Position numbers and translations under genes: made by a program. DNA of 64,000 nt from Balneolaceae bacterium UBA7797 (GTDB taxonomy: Bacteria; Bacteroidota; Rhodothermia; Balneolales; Balneolaceae), in contig DLCN01000029.1 of NCBI GenBank assembly GCA_002480645.1, positions 1-64,000 on the forward strand, given 5' to 3'. The notes beneath the pieces were generated by a model, which had not been told where the DNA came from, did no database searches, and worked only from the letters and a program-made list of their open reading frames with translations. Numbering within the stretch: the stretch's first letter is position 1; every line of letters starts with the position of its first letter. Shown one piece after another: positions 27,543-37,914 of this stretch.

Positions 27543-28916
27543 TTAATCATTATCCCCAAAACTGCCATTTGGTCCGGGGAAAACCACAGGTGATTCGAAT
27601 CCTTCTTTGGAAACGGACGCAACCCCGAAGTAATAATTATCGATCACAATATTTTCAAGGGTGTGTTCGGTTACGTTAGCAGGTACAAATTCACTCCACT
27701 GCCATTGATTGGAGTCGGTAAGTCGCCAGTAAATTTTATATCCGGCCAGCTGTGGATTTTGATCCGGATTCAGTGCTTCCCATTTTAGTGTGGTACTCGG
27801 CTGTACAGCCCCCTGAATTTCCACTTTTGCCGGGGGAGCCGGAGCCCAGGCCATCCCGGCCATGGTTACTGCGTTTAGTCCGGTAAGTTTGGCCGCATAA
27901 TCAAAGTTTACCCCGTCTATGGTATCGCCATATTTAATGCCGTCCTCAGTTCGTAAATCCTGATGCTGCCGGTTATAATTTTCGTTGGTTTCCATGATGC
28001 GCACTCCTGGAAATCCTGCATCGTTAAACGGACGATGATGTCCTCCACGGCCAAAACGGTCAAGCCGGTAGATCATCATAATATCTAAATTCGGAATGTA
28101 TCGATCGGCCATCACATCCACATAGCGGGCTAAATTCCGGGACGGGGAATCCACTTCGCCACCGGTAAATCGTCGAATGGTGCCTTCACGATCTGTTTCT
28201 ACCGCCCGGGTTCCTTCAGAAAATACTCTTGCTGTGGTATTATTGATCACCCCATTGATGCCTTCAATATTTCCGATCATATCATTGTTGAGTACTCCTT
28301 TGATCTTCCAGCCATTATCCAGGGCGTATTGAGCAAGGATCTTTCCGCCAAACAATCCTTGTTCTTCGCCGGAAAGACCAACATACATGATGGAAGAGGG
28401 AAACTCATAGTTACTGAGTACTCTTGCAGCTTCGATGGTTCCGGCCATTCCGGATGCATTATCGTTGGCTCCGGGAGAATCGGAAGTGGAATCCAGTGCA
28501 TCTGACACGCGGGAATCAATATCACCGCTCATGATCACAAAACGATTTGGGTCTGCGTACCCTCGTTGGATAGCTACCACATTAACAATCTTGGTGCGTT
28601 CAGGGATTCGTCGTTCCCCTTCCACATAATCGCTCACATAAAATACTTCGAGGCAACCACCACAATCCTCAGAGATCTTGTCGAATTCAGCTTTGATCCA
28701 TCTTCTTGCGGCACCAATTCCTCTGGTTGTTGAAGTTGTGTCAGAAAGTGTATGACGGGTTCCAAAATCAACCAGAGTCTGAATATCTGATTCCAGACGT
28801 TCCGCCGAAGGTGCTGTACCGATCACATGAAGTTCTTCAGGTGTGACTTGTGAGAAAACGGAGCATGTTAAGAGCGAGAAGGATAGGACCAGAAATGGTT
28901 TGAGCACAGAATTCAT
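27543..28916 (-). CDS. Secreted M28 family metallopeptidase
   Basis: 457 residues from the ATG at 28916, four bases after the stop of the upstream gene; a leader ending VFSQV gives a good signal peptide. The peptidase domain (about 85-375) shows GANDNASG, GLSGEEQGLFGG, NNDMIGN and GGHHRPFND metal-site motifs. The first motif, usually GHxDS, reads SGDIDSR here. A C-terminal domain (about 378-457) looks like a fibronectin III fold (LKWEALNPDQ). M28 enzymes are aminopeptidases or carboxypeptidases; this one should act outside the cytoplasm. Confidence 0.85.
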   Translation of the reverse strand: MNSVLKPFLVLSFSLLTCSVFSQVTPEELHVIGTAPSAERLESDIQTLVDFGTRHTLSDTTSTTRGIGAARRWIKAEFDKISEDCGGCLEVFYVSDYVEGERRIPERTKIVNVVAIQRGYADPNRFVIMSGDIDSRVSDALDSTSDSPGANDNASGMAGTIEAARVLSNYEFPSSIMYVGLSGEEQGLFGGKILAQYALDNGWKIKGVLNNDMIGNIEGINGVINNTTARVFSEGTRAVETDREGTIRRFTGGEVDSPSRNLARYVDVMADRYIPNLDIMMIYRLDRFGRGGHHRPFNDAGFPGVRIMETNENYNRQHQDLRTEDGIKYGDTIDGVNFDYAAKLTGLNAVTMAGMAWAPAPPAKVEIQGAVQPSTTLKWEALNPDQNPQLAGYKIYWRLTDSNQWQWSEFVPANVTEHTLENIVIDNYYFGVASVSKEGFESPVVFPGPNGSFGDND

Positions 28917-28920
28917 GAGT

Positions 28921-29391
28921 TCAGGATTTGTTTTCGGATACATTCGATTCAGATAAGTTATCTGATGATGATTGCGTTCGGCTCAGGTATTCTTCCAATT
29001 GTTTTTTGAATTTAGCCTGAGCTTTGAGTCCGGCATTATGCCCAAAATAAGCTCCCAATACACAGCCAAAACTTACAGTAACGGCGTACACAATTTGCTG
29101 AATTTGAGTAAGACCGGAATCGAAAATAAATACCCAGATAACAGGCACACTACCAACCAGTATTGCAAAGATCTTAGGTACCTGACTAGGCCCGTTTTCC
29201 CTGCGCATAAATCTTCGGCTGATCACAAATACAATGTTCATGTATATGAGACCAAACCCTGTCAGGAAAAAGAATCCTGTTATTCCCGGGTCGCCCACTT
29301 TGATCAAAAATTCGGCTGAGAATAATGTTACCGCCGCTGTAATTAGTAATATACCGGAGCTATAAAATGAAAGACGAGGAAGATTATCCAC
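28921..29391 (-). CDS. Small membrane protein of unknown function
   Basis: 156 residues with four predicted membrane helices (about 10-30, 38-58, 70-90 and 98-118) and a charged C-terminal tail (KAQAKFKKQLEEYLSR) ending in a Ser-rich stretch. I recognise no family. It precedes the M28 peptidase gene with a four-base gap, so the two are one operon, but no functional link is clear. Confidence 0.75.
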   Translation of the reverse strand: MDNLPRLSFYSSGILLITAAVTLFSAEFLIKVGDPGITGFFFLTGFGLIYMNIVFVISRRFMRRENGPSQVPKIFAILVGSVPVIWVFIFDSGLTQIQQIVYAVTVSFGCVLGAYFGHNAGLKAQAKFKKQLEEYLSRTQSSSDNLSESNVSENKS

Positions 29392-29424
29392 GAATAGAAT
29401 ACTTAATAATTAAAAATTACCCTG

Positions 29425-30747
29425 TTATCTGGGTTTTAACCAGTTTTCAGGATTTAGATTAGTGGTGTTTTTCCGTACACCGAAAAAGATAGTTTCTCCC
29501 ATTTCTGAGATCTGAGTGCCTGCCTTACCGATCACCTGACCTGAGCTTATAACGGCATATTTTTGCACATTAATGGAGCTAAGGTTGCCGTAAACCGTAT
29601 AATAGGAACCATGTTTCACAAAGATCACATTACCGTAACCCACGATCGGCATGATCTCGATCACCTGTCCGTCTGATACAGCCCGTACATCTTCAGCGGG
29701 TTCTGTTACTATGTTAATGCCATTATGTTCGGTACGTGTGCCATACAGTGGATTTCGGGTAACTCCGAATTTCCTGGAAACGGTTGTGCTGTTAACCGGC
29801 CAGTCCAGCTTACCTTTGGATACGGAGAAATTCCTTTCCATGGCCGAAAAGGTCTCATCAGAAACATAGGATGAAACCGTTGGTGTAGAATATTTTGCTA
29901 CTTCTTCGGCCCGGCGTGCATCGTCAGCGATCTTTCTGGCCTCTGCTAATCGTTGTAAACGTTCTTCTTCAATATCCCGTAGCCGGTCTAATTCTGTGAT
30001 CAGGTTCGAGAAGTTATTCTCCAGGTTTTCCCGTTGTTGCCGTATCCTGCGAAGTTCAGCTAACAGGTTGGTACTTTCCTGTTTTATCTTTTCTACATTG
30101 CGGCGCTGAATAGCCTGTTGATCACTCAATTTGAGTTTTTCCTGCCGTATCTCGTCCAGGATCAAAGAGTTCTTGAAGTGGATATCCTGCAGATCTTCCT
30201 TCACTTTTTTTAGTTCCTGTTGGCGAACCTGTATCTGTTCTGCCTGCTTTTTTTTCTGTTCCTCCAGTTTTCTCAGGTAATAGGAACGGATAAGCATTTG
30301 ATTGATGGAACTGGATGTGAGGAGCAGCTCCAGGTTATTGGTCCGGCCTTTTTTATAGGTATAAGTGAGTATCTCTTTGAAATTATCGATCAGATGTTTG
30401 AGCTCTCTTTCTCTCAAACTGATTTCATCCTCGGTAATGCTGATCTCTTCTTGTATCTGAGACTGCTCTTTCTGCAAATTCACGATCTTATTATCCTGCA
30501 GGGAGAGTAAGCGGTTTACATTCTCAAATTGTTTGTAGAGCTGATCGTACTGATTCTCTGCTTCATTCACCCGTTGTTCATAGGTCTTTATCCTTCTGTC
30601 CAACACGTTGATCTCTGCCCGGGTATTCGTTTGCTGTTGCAGGAGCTCTTTTCGTTTTTCTTCAAACGTTTTTTGTGAAAAGGCCACTCCACTTAACGTG
30701 CCAAGCAGTAATAACACTAGTAAAAGTCTGGATAACAGGTATTTCAT
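29425..30747 (-). CDS. EnvC-like LytM-domain protein
   Basis: 440 residues. A signal peptide ending AFSQ, a long coiled coil (about 28-275) and a LytM/M23 domain (about 315-435). The zinc ligands of active M23 enzymes are changed: the HxxxD motif reads EHNGIN, the second His site reads YGNL, and the last reads IFFGVR. This matches EnvC, an activator of amidases that split septal peptidoglycan, and not an active hydrolase. The start overlaps the DUF4292 stop by four bases, in the TPR-DUF4292-EnvC order common in this phylum. Confidence 0.88.
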   Translation of the reverse strand: MKYLLSRLLLVLLLLGTLSGVAFSQKTFEEKRKELLQQQTNTRAEINVLDRRIKTYEQRVNEAENQYDQLYKQFENVNRLLSLQDNKIVNLQKEQSQIQEEISITEDEISLRERELKHLIDNFKEILTYTYKKGRTNNLELLLTSSSINQMLIRSYYLRKLEEQKKKQAEQIQVRQQELKKVKEDLQDIHFKNSLILDEIRQEKLKLSDQQAIQRRNVEKIKQESTNLLAELRRIRQQRENLENNFSNLITELDRLRDIEEERLQRLAEARKIADDARRAEEVAKYSTPTVSSYVSDETFSAMERNFSVSKGKLDWPVNSTTVSRKFGVTRNPLYGTRTEHNGINIVTEPAEDVRAVSDGQVIEIMPIVGYGNVIFVKHGSYYTVYGNLSSINVQKYAVISSGQVIGKAGTQISEMGETIFFGVRKNTTNLNPENWLKPR

Positions 30748-31517
30748 AATCGTTGAACAGGAATGTCGTTCGGGATCGAAATGGTCAGTGTAAGATTCTT
30801 CGGGTTGATCTCAAGTGATCGGATCTGAAATAACACTTTTGATTCTCCGTCGGCACTAAATATGGTGATTTTTCGGGGCAAAATGTACCCTTCTATTTCA
30901 CCATAACTTTCGTATTCGATCATCGAATAAGGTAACCCTGAAAATGCAGGTTGATATACGCTGCGGATCAAACCGGATTCTTTATTTACCAATGCGTACC
31001 CCGTGTTGGAAAAGTTGAGTTTGTAGTCGGTGTCAGACTCCAGGATACGCACTACCTGAACCTTCGATAGTTTGAAATTCAACATATCGAGCAGGTTGAT
31101 GGAGGCCAGTTCATTTAAACTAGTGAGCCTGCCGTCGCTCACCGATACCTTTTGAGCGATTTTATCAACTTTACTGTATATGAGGATGGAATCCGCATCA
31201 ACAAGAATTTTTCCCCCCTCAATACCGATCCTGTTACGTATAGTAAGTAAACTGAGGGTTGTATCACTCTCAAACTCGATGGTTACCCGGTTACTGTTTC
31301 CGGGTTCACTCACTATGGCCCTGCCTTTCCCTTTAGCTGAAGTAAGGTCTTTTCTATAATCGGGTAGAGAGGCAATCAGGCTGTCGGGGTTCACCGTTGA
31401 AACGGAATAACCGGGCTCGCTTATCATTTTGGTGCCAGTACAGGATGCAAACACGATGGAAAGAATCCATACGCTTAGAATGCCTCTGATCAGAAGACTG
31501 ATATTATATTTTCTCAT
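30744..31517 (-). CDS. DUF4292 lipoprotein (LolB-like fold)
   Basis: 257 residues with a lipobox FASC (Cys26). The rest is a beta-rich DUF4292 domain, with GKGRAIVSEPG, LSLLTIRNRIGIEGGKILVDADSI and NPKNLTLTISIP. The family is related in fold to LolA/LolB lipoprotein carriers, and may handle lipids or lipoproteins at the outer membrane. It overlaps the TPR gene by 14 bases and the EnvC gene by four. Confidence 0.85.
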   Translation of the reverse strand: MRKYNISLLIRGILSVWILSIVFASCTGTKMISEPGYSVSTVNPDSLIASLPDYRKDLTSAKGKGRAIVSEPGNSNRVTIEFESDTTLSLLTIRNRIGIEGGKILVDADSILIYSKVDKIAQKVSVSDGRLTSLNELASINLLDMLNFKLSKVQVVRILESDTDYKLNFSNTGYALVNKESGLIRSVYQPAFSGLPYSMIEYESYGEIEGYILPRKITIFSADGESKVLFQIRSLEINPKNLTLTISIPNDIPVQRL

Positions 31518-33189
31518 TCAGATGCTCTCTTGTTGTGTCCAGTTCCAGTGCTTTTTTCCACCATTCACGGGCCTTATCCAGATCTCCCAGTTTTTCATAT
31601 ACATCGCCTAAATGCTCCATAACTTCGGCACTTTTTTCGCCGGTATCGATCGATGCCTTAATAAAACGGCGGGCTCGGTCGTAATCACCGAGTTTATAAT
31701 ACACCCAGCCAACGGTATCGAGGTATGCGGCATTTTCGCTATCCAGTTCTATAGCTTTCAGAGCCAGTTCTTTGGCTCGTTCAAGATGTTCTCCACGTAC
31801 GGATAAGTTATAGGCATAATTATTCATGGCATTGTGATTCTCGCTATCATAACGTAATGCCAGTTCAAACGAGCGATCAGAGGCTTCATGATCTTCCAAT
31901 CGTGATTGCGCGTCGCCAAGGGTGCTGTAGATCACGGATTTAAATGGTTTTCTTGCCGGCGCTCGCGCAGCCTGTCTCAGCCATTTTGCGGCATCCTCGG
32001 GTTGTTCATCCAGTAAGTAGGCCGTACCTAAGAAAAATTGGATAAAAGCATCTTCCGGAGCACTTTCATTCGCGAGTAAACCAACCTCAATGGCATCTTC
32101 ATAACGTTCTTGTTGTAGAAGAATCTGTAATCTCTGGCGCCAGGCTATATCATCCTCCGGGAGCAATTCATTGGCAATAGCAAGGTTTTCAAGTGCTTTT
32201 GAAGGTTGGCCGGTCACAGAATAGTACTGCCCTGAGAGTGTGAACGCCGGCCCGAATTCAGAGGCATTTTCTGTGAACAGATCAAGAATTCTTGAAGTTT
32301 CTATCTCCAGCTGGATGTTTCGGGGCTCATTCTGCTGGCGCGTGTACATGTATTGAGCGATCATTAACTTCTGCTCGGGCTCAATGATGGGGTCGGCCAT
32401 AAAATTTCCCAACAACGTACCTGCACTGTCCCATTTGGCTTCATCAATATAGATGCCGGATAAGTTGATCAGTGATTCCGGGTCCCGGGAATTTAGATAA
32501 AGCGCATTCCGGAGTACATTTTTTGCCTTATTATTTTTGCCGTTCAATTTGTAATAATCACCCAAAAGGTTCAGCGTACCCAGATTATCAGGTTGAACTT
32601 TTCTGAGTTCTTCTAATTGCACCAGAGCAGAGTCTGGGGCTCCCATAGCTTCAAAATTCTGAAATTTTCTAAAAAGAGCTGTAGGTATATCACCCACCAA
32701 TGCCAGAATTCTATTCAGGGTCTGATTTGATTTTACAAATTCACCATACTCTTTTTGGGTGTCGGCCAGCATGAATAGGACATCGTAATCTTCGGGGAAG
32801 TACTCGAGCAATTTCTCAAGCTCATCCAACGTAGCCTGATTTTGCCCGGCACTTCTATAGATCTCTGCAAGTTTTAGCCGGTACCATTTGCTGCCGGGAT
32901 CAATTTCGACCGCTGCTTTTCCGTAAAGAGCAGCATTAGGCAGGTCGCCTTGAAGAAAATATACATCTGCCAGAGCATAATTTATGCCGGCCTGATCCTG
33001 GAATTGATCATAGGCTTGCAAAAGTAATGTGGTAGCACGGTCGTATTCTTTATTTACGAATGCTTCCATACCCTGTATATACGAAGTTTTGGCTTCGATC
33101 TCGGAAGTAGTTTGAACCTGAGCCTTTGAATGAAGTGGCATCAGGATCAGTACCGTAAAAAGTGTGAATAGTGCTGTTTTCATGCGCAT
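31504..33189 (-). CDS. Periplasmic TPR-repeat protein
   Basis: 561 residues, with two adjacent start codons (33189 and 33183; the latter gives MKTALF and a signal peptide ending HSKAQ). It is made almost entirely of tetratricopeptide repeats, from about residue 33 to 555, for instance the last two, AAYLDTVGWVYYKLGDYDRA and AEVMEHLGDVYEKLGDLDKA. It is the first gene of the TPR-DUF4292-EnvC cluster and probably a scaffold in envelope assembly. Confidence 0.88.
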   Translation of the reverse strand: MRMKTALFTLFTVLILMPLHSKAQVQTTSEIEAKTSYIQGMEAFVNKEYDRATTLLLQAYDQFQDQAGINYALADVYFLQGDLPNAALYGKAAVEIDPGSKWYRLKLAEIYRSAGQNQATLDELEKLLEYFPEDYDVLFMLADTQKEYGEFVKSNQTLNRILALVGDIPTALFRKFQNFEAMGAPDSALVQLEELRKVQPDNLGTLNLLGDYYKLNGKNNKAKNVLRNALYLNSRDPESLINLSGIYIDEAKWDSAGTLLGNFMADPIIEPEQKLMIAQYMYTRQQNEPRNIQLEIETSRILDLFTENASEFGPAFTLSGQYYSVTGQPSKALENLAIANELLPEDDIAWRQRLQILLQQERYEDAIEVGLLANESAPEDAFIQFFLGTAYLLDEQPEDAAKWLRQAARAPARKPFKSVIYSTLGDAQSRLEDHEASDRSFELALRYDSENHNAMNNYAYNLSVRGEHLERAKELALKAIELDSENAAYLDTVGWVYYKLGDYDRARRFIKASIDTGEKSAEVMEHLGDVYEKLGDLDKAREWWKKALELDTTREHLNEKI

Positions 33190-33386
33190 AATAACGCCTA
33201 AAATATCGAATAATTGATAGAAGTACTGAGAATTATAAAATAGTATTAGGGGTACTTAAATGGATAAGTGTAAGTAGATCGGTTGATGCTTTTCCGGGTT
33301 TAACTATATTCGATTACAGGTCGATAGTAGTATAGGGTTGGTAAATAGTTCAATCAGCTTATAATATGAATCAATTGGAGGTATTA

Positions 33387-35616
33387 ATGATAAGAGGTGT
33401 TTTAATAGCAACACTGGTTGTAGTTTTTTCGGGATATGTTCAGGGGCAATCCTGGTTCGAGAGAGGACAAGATGCCGATCTGATGCTGTCAGGGGTGGAT
33501 TTTAATAATACAGGTGGATCATTGAGTCTAAATCATCCAAACGGGATTGCGAGTGATGGTACCCGTTTTTTGTTATGCGATCGTTTTAATAATCGGGTGT
33601 TAGTTTGGAATTCATTACCGGAAAATTGGGACGACGAACCTGATCTTGTACTAGGCCAACCTGATTTCAGCCAAAATGATCCCGGTAGAGGAATGGGAAA
33701 AATGAACTGGCCGGGCAACGTTTCGGTATCCCAAAATGGGATGGTTGCCGTTGCAGACACTGAAAATGATCGAATTCTGATCTGGAATGAGTTTCCAACT
33801 GTAAGTGGTGAGGAAGCAGATCTGATGATCGATTTCGAAGCGATCTCAGACATGGGAGCAAATATCAGATACAGCTGGCCGTGGGGAGTTTGGACAGATG
33901 GAACTAAGTTGGCAGCAATATCAACTGCCGGAGGATATTTATTGTTTTGGGATAAGGTGCCAACCATCGATAACACAGGGCCAGATTACACAATTGATTT
34001 ACCCGAGTTAGGAACGCCAAGAAATATCTCAACAGATGGGGCAACTTATTTCTTTGTAGGTGACCATAATGCGCAACCATCAGAATCTGCTCAAAACGAA
34101 GCAGGTACATTTTTTTGGAACAGCTATCCCTCACAACAGGATCAGAACTACGATTTTTACAGAAGCGAGTGGATAAAGGGGGGAAAAACTTACAGATGGC
34201 AGATTAGTTGCCGGGGGCATGTCTAGTGTGTATGTATGGGATCAAATGCCGACATCTTCTGCCGATGATCCAGATTTTGCACTAAGAGATCCCTTTTACT
34301 CGAATGGAGATGCTCCGGATGTAACCTTTGCGGGAGGTAAGTTGTTTGTTAACAATTATAATGGCAACAATGTACAAGTGTACGACGGAATACCTTCGCT
34401 GGCAAGTGACTCCCCTTCATTTGTGATAGGAAGTGAATCAAACAGCCATAATACCCTTAATGACATTAATTACATACAGAATCCGGTAATGGCAACCAAT
34501 GGTGATATCTTTGTGGTAACATCCGATTTTGATCGTAGTCTATGGATATGGAATTCACTTGAATTCGAAAGCGGGATGGCTCCGGATGTAAAGATAGATC
34601 TTGCCGTACAGGATATAGACGCAGCGCCCTGGGATAATGCTCTCTTTGGGGACTATCTTGTAGCTGCAGGCAAAAGAAAGGTGTTGGTTTGGGAGTCAGT
34701 TCCTATGAATGGTGAGGGGCCGGATTATATACTGGAAAACTCGATCGGTAGCTTCTCTTTCGAAGAGATCAGAGGGGTGGCGATGGATAGTGAATTTTTA
34801 TATCTGGCAGATAAATATGGAAAGATTGCGTTATTCAGTGAAGTGCCGGATTCGGGGAGTGACGAACCTGATTTGATCATTGAAACCGGATACAATTCAC
34901 TAAATCTCATGCATAGTGATGGCACTTATCTTAGTGCAGTTAATCAAGAAGGAAATCCGGCTGTTTTACTTTACAAAGTGAGTGATCTTAAATCAGGTAA
35001 CACGGTACCCTATAAGAATATCTCTGTCAATGAGCAGGATTTCAGGCTCAACTTACCTGCAAGCGCCATTACTTTTAATGGCAGTATTGCCATTGCCAAT
35101 ACCGGTAACAGCTCATTGTTTTTATGGGAAGATCTGGAAGATGCAGGCAGCAGGGAATCTGTCATTGTATTAGGAAAAGACGATCCGGAAAGTACAGATG
35201 CTGAAATTGGACGTAATAGTTTATTCAATCCTGCATCATTGTACTACTACGAGGGCAAATTATGGGTAGGTGAGGTTAAATTCTCATCAAGAATTGTACA
35301 ATACAGTCATGATGTGAGCACTTCTTCCGAAACAGAAATAGGAGATATTCCCCGAATGATGGAGTTGGATCAAAATTATCCAAACCCTTTTAACCCTTCC
35401 ACAACGATCAGCTTTCGGACCTCAGAAACCGGTATGGTTACACTTGAGGTCTTTGATATGTCGGGAAGAAAGATCTCAACATTAGTTAATTGGCCTAAGG
35501 CTGCTGGAGAGTATAACGTTGTATTTGAAGCATCCGGGCTATCAAGTGGAATATATTTGTACAGATTAACAACAAGGGCAGGCCAGCTCACAAACAAGAT
35601 GATATTGCTCAAATAG
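33387..35616 (+). pseudogene. T9SS-exported NHL-like repeat protein, split by a frameshift
   Basis: Two overlapping frames, 33366-34226 and 34219-35616, read as one protein of about 743 residues if one base is removed from the G6A5 run near 34180: K-G-G-K-L-T-D-G-R-L-V-A-G-G then continues into the second frame without a break in the repeat pattern. The start is placed at the ATG 33387 (GGAGGT four bases before it), giving a signal peptide ending QGQS. The body consists of beta-propeller-like repeats (VLVWNSLP, ILIWNEFP, LLFWDKVP, VYVWDQMP). The last about 85 residues are a type IX sorting domain (NYPNPFNPST, final KMILLK). The break may be a real mutation, a phase-variable tract or a sequencing error. 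Confidence 0.8.
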
Positions 35617-35643
35617 TGAGGAATATCAACAAAGAATAAGACA

Positions 35644-35688
35644 CAGGTACGTTGAAGAGTATCTTCTGATACTTGCCTGCTGTTTTTT
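35644..35688 (+). terminator. Terminator after the split repeat gene
   Basis: CAGG...CCTG outside and GTATC-TTCT-GATAC inside, followed by TGTTTTTT. It lies 28 bases after the stop. The stem is interrupted, so it is a moderate candidate. Confidence 0.5.
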
Positions 35689-35793
35689 GAAGACGCGAAT
35701 ATATGTTCAGTTTAATCGACATTCTGAATCAATTCCTGTGCGCTGGAATTAAATTTGAGGATAAAGAAAACTATCAGAAAGTATAAAAGAGTG

Positions 35794-35865
35794 AGCCGAT
35801 AGTCGGATTTGAACCGACGACCTACGCTTTACGAGAGCGTTGCTCTACCGCTGAGCTATATCGGC
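35794..35865 (-). tRNA. tRNA-Thr (anticodon CGT)
   Basis: 72 bases on the minus strand. The acceptor GCCGATA pairs with TATCGGC, the D arm is AGCTCAGCGGTAGAGCA, the anticodon stem ACGCT/AGCGT encloses CTCGTAA, and the T loop is TTCAAAT. CCA is not encoded. It stands alone between the repeat gene and the rhomboid gene. Confidence 0.96.
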
Positions 35866-35955
35866 ATTCAAAAGTTTGTGAATAAAAATAAATGTACTAT
35901 TCTTTGCCGATCATCTGCAATACCTTGCATTTTATTGAACACTAAAAATTAAAGA

Positions 35956-36546
35956 ATGTCGGTTACTCTTATTCTCATCACCATAAATGTGATGGCATCT
36001 ATTGCTGCATTTGCTGACCAGCGAATTATGGAAGTAGGCATATTTATGCCTTATCGAACAGTCAGGAATAATACCTGGTACGAACTTATAACTTCCGGTT
36101 TTCTCCATGGTGATATGGGACACTTACTATTCAATATGATCACCCTTTGGTTTTTTGGACCGGTAATGGAACAGACCATTGGCCAACAGCAATTTCTGAT
36201 CCTGTATTTCACAGGACTGCTGGCTTCATCAATTCCATCACTGGTACGTCATAAGGATAATCCTCAGTTTGCCACCATCGGAGCTTCTGGTGCAGTTGAA
36301 TCGGTGCTTTTTGCTTTCATAGTAGTATATCCGTTCGAGCCGCTATACTTTATCTTTATTCCAATTGGAATACCAGCAGTTATTTTAGGGATCTTATTTG
36401 TAGTCTACAGTGTTTGGGCCAGCAAGAAAGAAGGGAAGATCAACCATGAAGCGCATATTGGCGGGGCGGTTTGGGGCATCATTTACATGTTCGCTTTTAT
36501 CCCAAACTCTATTGATCATTTTCTTACCATGATCGGAATACTATGA
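35956..36546 (+). CDS. Rhomboid family intramembrane serine protease
   Basis: 196 residues with about six membrane helices. Catalytic Ser111 lies in GASGAV and His167 in NHEAHIGG. The family's loop 1 feature is present as LITSGFLHGDMGHLLFNM (43-60), which carries the conserved HxxxN-like histidine. It cleaves membrane-spanning substrates inside the lipid bilayer; the substrate is unknown. It is convergent with serC. Confidence 0.93.
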   Translation: MSVTLILITINVMASIAAFADQRIMEVGIFMPYRTVRNNTWYELITSGFLHGDMGHLLFNMITLWFFGPVMEQTIGQQQFLILYFTGLLASSIPSLVRHKDNPQFATIGASGAVESVLFAFIVVYPFEPLYFIFIPIGIPAVILGILFVVYSVWASKKEGKINHEAHIGGAVWGIIYMFAFIPNSIDHFLTMIGIL

Positions 36547-36561
36547 TCAATTAGTGTTAAA

Positions 36562-36590
36562 CAAAAAAGGGTAGTCCTTAACGACTACCC
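36562..36590 (-). terminator. Terminator of serC
   Basis: GGGTAGTC and GACTACCC pair around CTTAAC. The A6 run on the left becomes the U-tract on the minus strand, 20 bases beyond the serC stop. Confidence 0.85.
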
Positions 36591-36610
36591 TGTATCAAAA
36601 AAAGCTTCAA

Positions 36611-37693
36611 TTAGCCGTGTTTAGCACGGAATTCCTTCATGAAAGAAACCAGCGCCTCGACGCTTTCTCTGGGGCATGCGTTATAAATACTGGCTCTGAA
36701 TCCACCCACACTTCGGTGACCTTTTAAAGCGGTAAGCTCATTGGCAGTTGCTTGTTTTAGAAAGATCGCCTCCAGTTCTTCATTAGGTAAACGGAAAGTG
36801 ACGTTCATATCAGATCTGGAATCGGAGTCAGCAGTACCGGAATAAAAGTCGTCAGCATCAATTTCGTTGTAGAGTAAAGCGGCTTTTTCTTCATTGAACG
36901 TCTTGAAGAATTCAAGTCCTCCTTTGTTCTCCACCCACTCCAGTACCAATTCAACCATATACACAGCAAAAGCCGGTGGTGTATTGAACATGGCCCCTCC
37001 TGCATGAGTACGGTAATCTGCCATGGTAGGTATGTTGTCTTTCTTAATGGTAGACAGAAAATCTTTTTTCATGATCACAACAGTAACACCTGCGGGACCA
37101 AGATTCTTTTGAGCTCCGGCATAGATCATCCCGTATTTATCAATATCGATGGGATGCGAAAGAAAATCGGAGGATGCATCACAGATAAGTGGCACTCCAT
37201 TCGTTTCCGGTTCTGCTTTAAACTGTGTACCAAAGATGGTATTGTTCGACGTAAAATGAACATACTTTGCATCGGGAGTAAGTGAAAGTTCATTATTCGC
37301 AGGAACTCTGTTAAAATTCCCCGATTCGCTGCTAAAGGCTACATTTACGTTACCGAATCGTTTAGCTTCTTTGATGGCTTTTTTCGACCAAGTTCCGGTA
37401 TTAATGTAGTCGACAGTTTCATTTTCATCCAGAAAGTTTAATGGAGCCATATAAAACTGAGTGCTCGCACCGCCCTGCAAAAACATGATCTCATAATCAT
37501 CACCCAGTCCCAGAATTCTGGACAAACGTTCCCGTGCCGAAGCATCGACCTGAGTATATTCGACCCCACGATGGCTTTTCTCCATGATGGAGGTACCGGT
37601 ACCTTTATAATCTACAAGGTCTTGTTGTGCTTTTTCCAGAACTTCGAGAGGCAGAACCGCCGGTCCTGCGCTAAAATTATGAACTCTTTTCAT
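36611..37693 (-). CDS. serC: Phosphoserine aminotransferase
   Basis: 360 residues from the ATG at 37693, the usual length for SerC; a longer frame upstream adds a stretch with no similarity. VHNFSAGPAVLP opens the protein and the PLP lysine is Lys196 in YAGAQKNLGPAG. It makes phosphoserine from 3-phosphohydroxypyruvate with glutamate, and a similar step in pyridoxal phosphate synthesis. It is transcribed alone, away from DUF1844. Confidence 0.97.
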   Translation of the reverse strand: MKRVHNFSAGPAVLPLEVLEKAQQDLVDYKGTGTSIMEKSHRGVEYTQVDASARERLSRILGLGDDYEIMFLQGGASTQFYMAPLNFLDENETVDYINTGTWSKKAIKEAKRFGNVNVAFSSESGNFNRVPANNELSLTPDAKYVHFTSNNTIFGTQFKAEPETNGVPLICDASSDFLSHPIDIDKYGMIYAGAQKNLGPAGVTVVIMKKDFLSTIKKDNIPTMADYRTHAGGAMFNTPPAFAVYMVELVLEWVENKGGLEFFKTFNEEKAALLYNEIDADDFYSGTADSDSRSDMNVTFRLPNEELEAIFLKQATANELTALKGHRSVGGFRASIYNACPRESVEALVSFMKEFRAKHG

Positions 37694-37863
37694 TATGAGT
37701 GTATGTTTGAATGATGAATGAAAGTGTGTCTGCAAATCAATTACTTGCTGTACACCAACCGGGTAATTGGCAGGTCATCCAAAATAAAAATTTATCAGGG
37801 CATTTATAACCTGGATCAAATATTTAATACCGGAAGAGTGAGGTAAAGAAATCAGAACTTTAG

Positions 37864-37871
37864 TAAGTTTG
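37864..37871 (+). promoter_or_regulatory. -7-like element before the DUF1844 gene
   Basis: TAAGTTTG fits TAnnTTTG, 43 bases before the start codon. No well-placed -33 TTTG was found. Confidence 0.35.
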
Positions 37872-37914
37872 GAACACTGAAAATTCAAGGTTAATCATTA
37901 AAAAAATAGATGCT

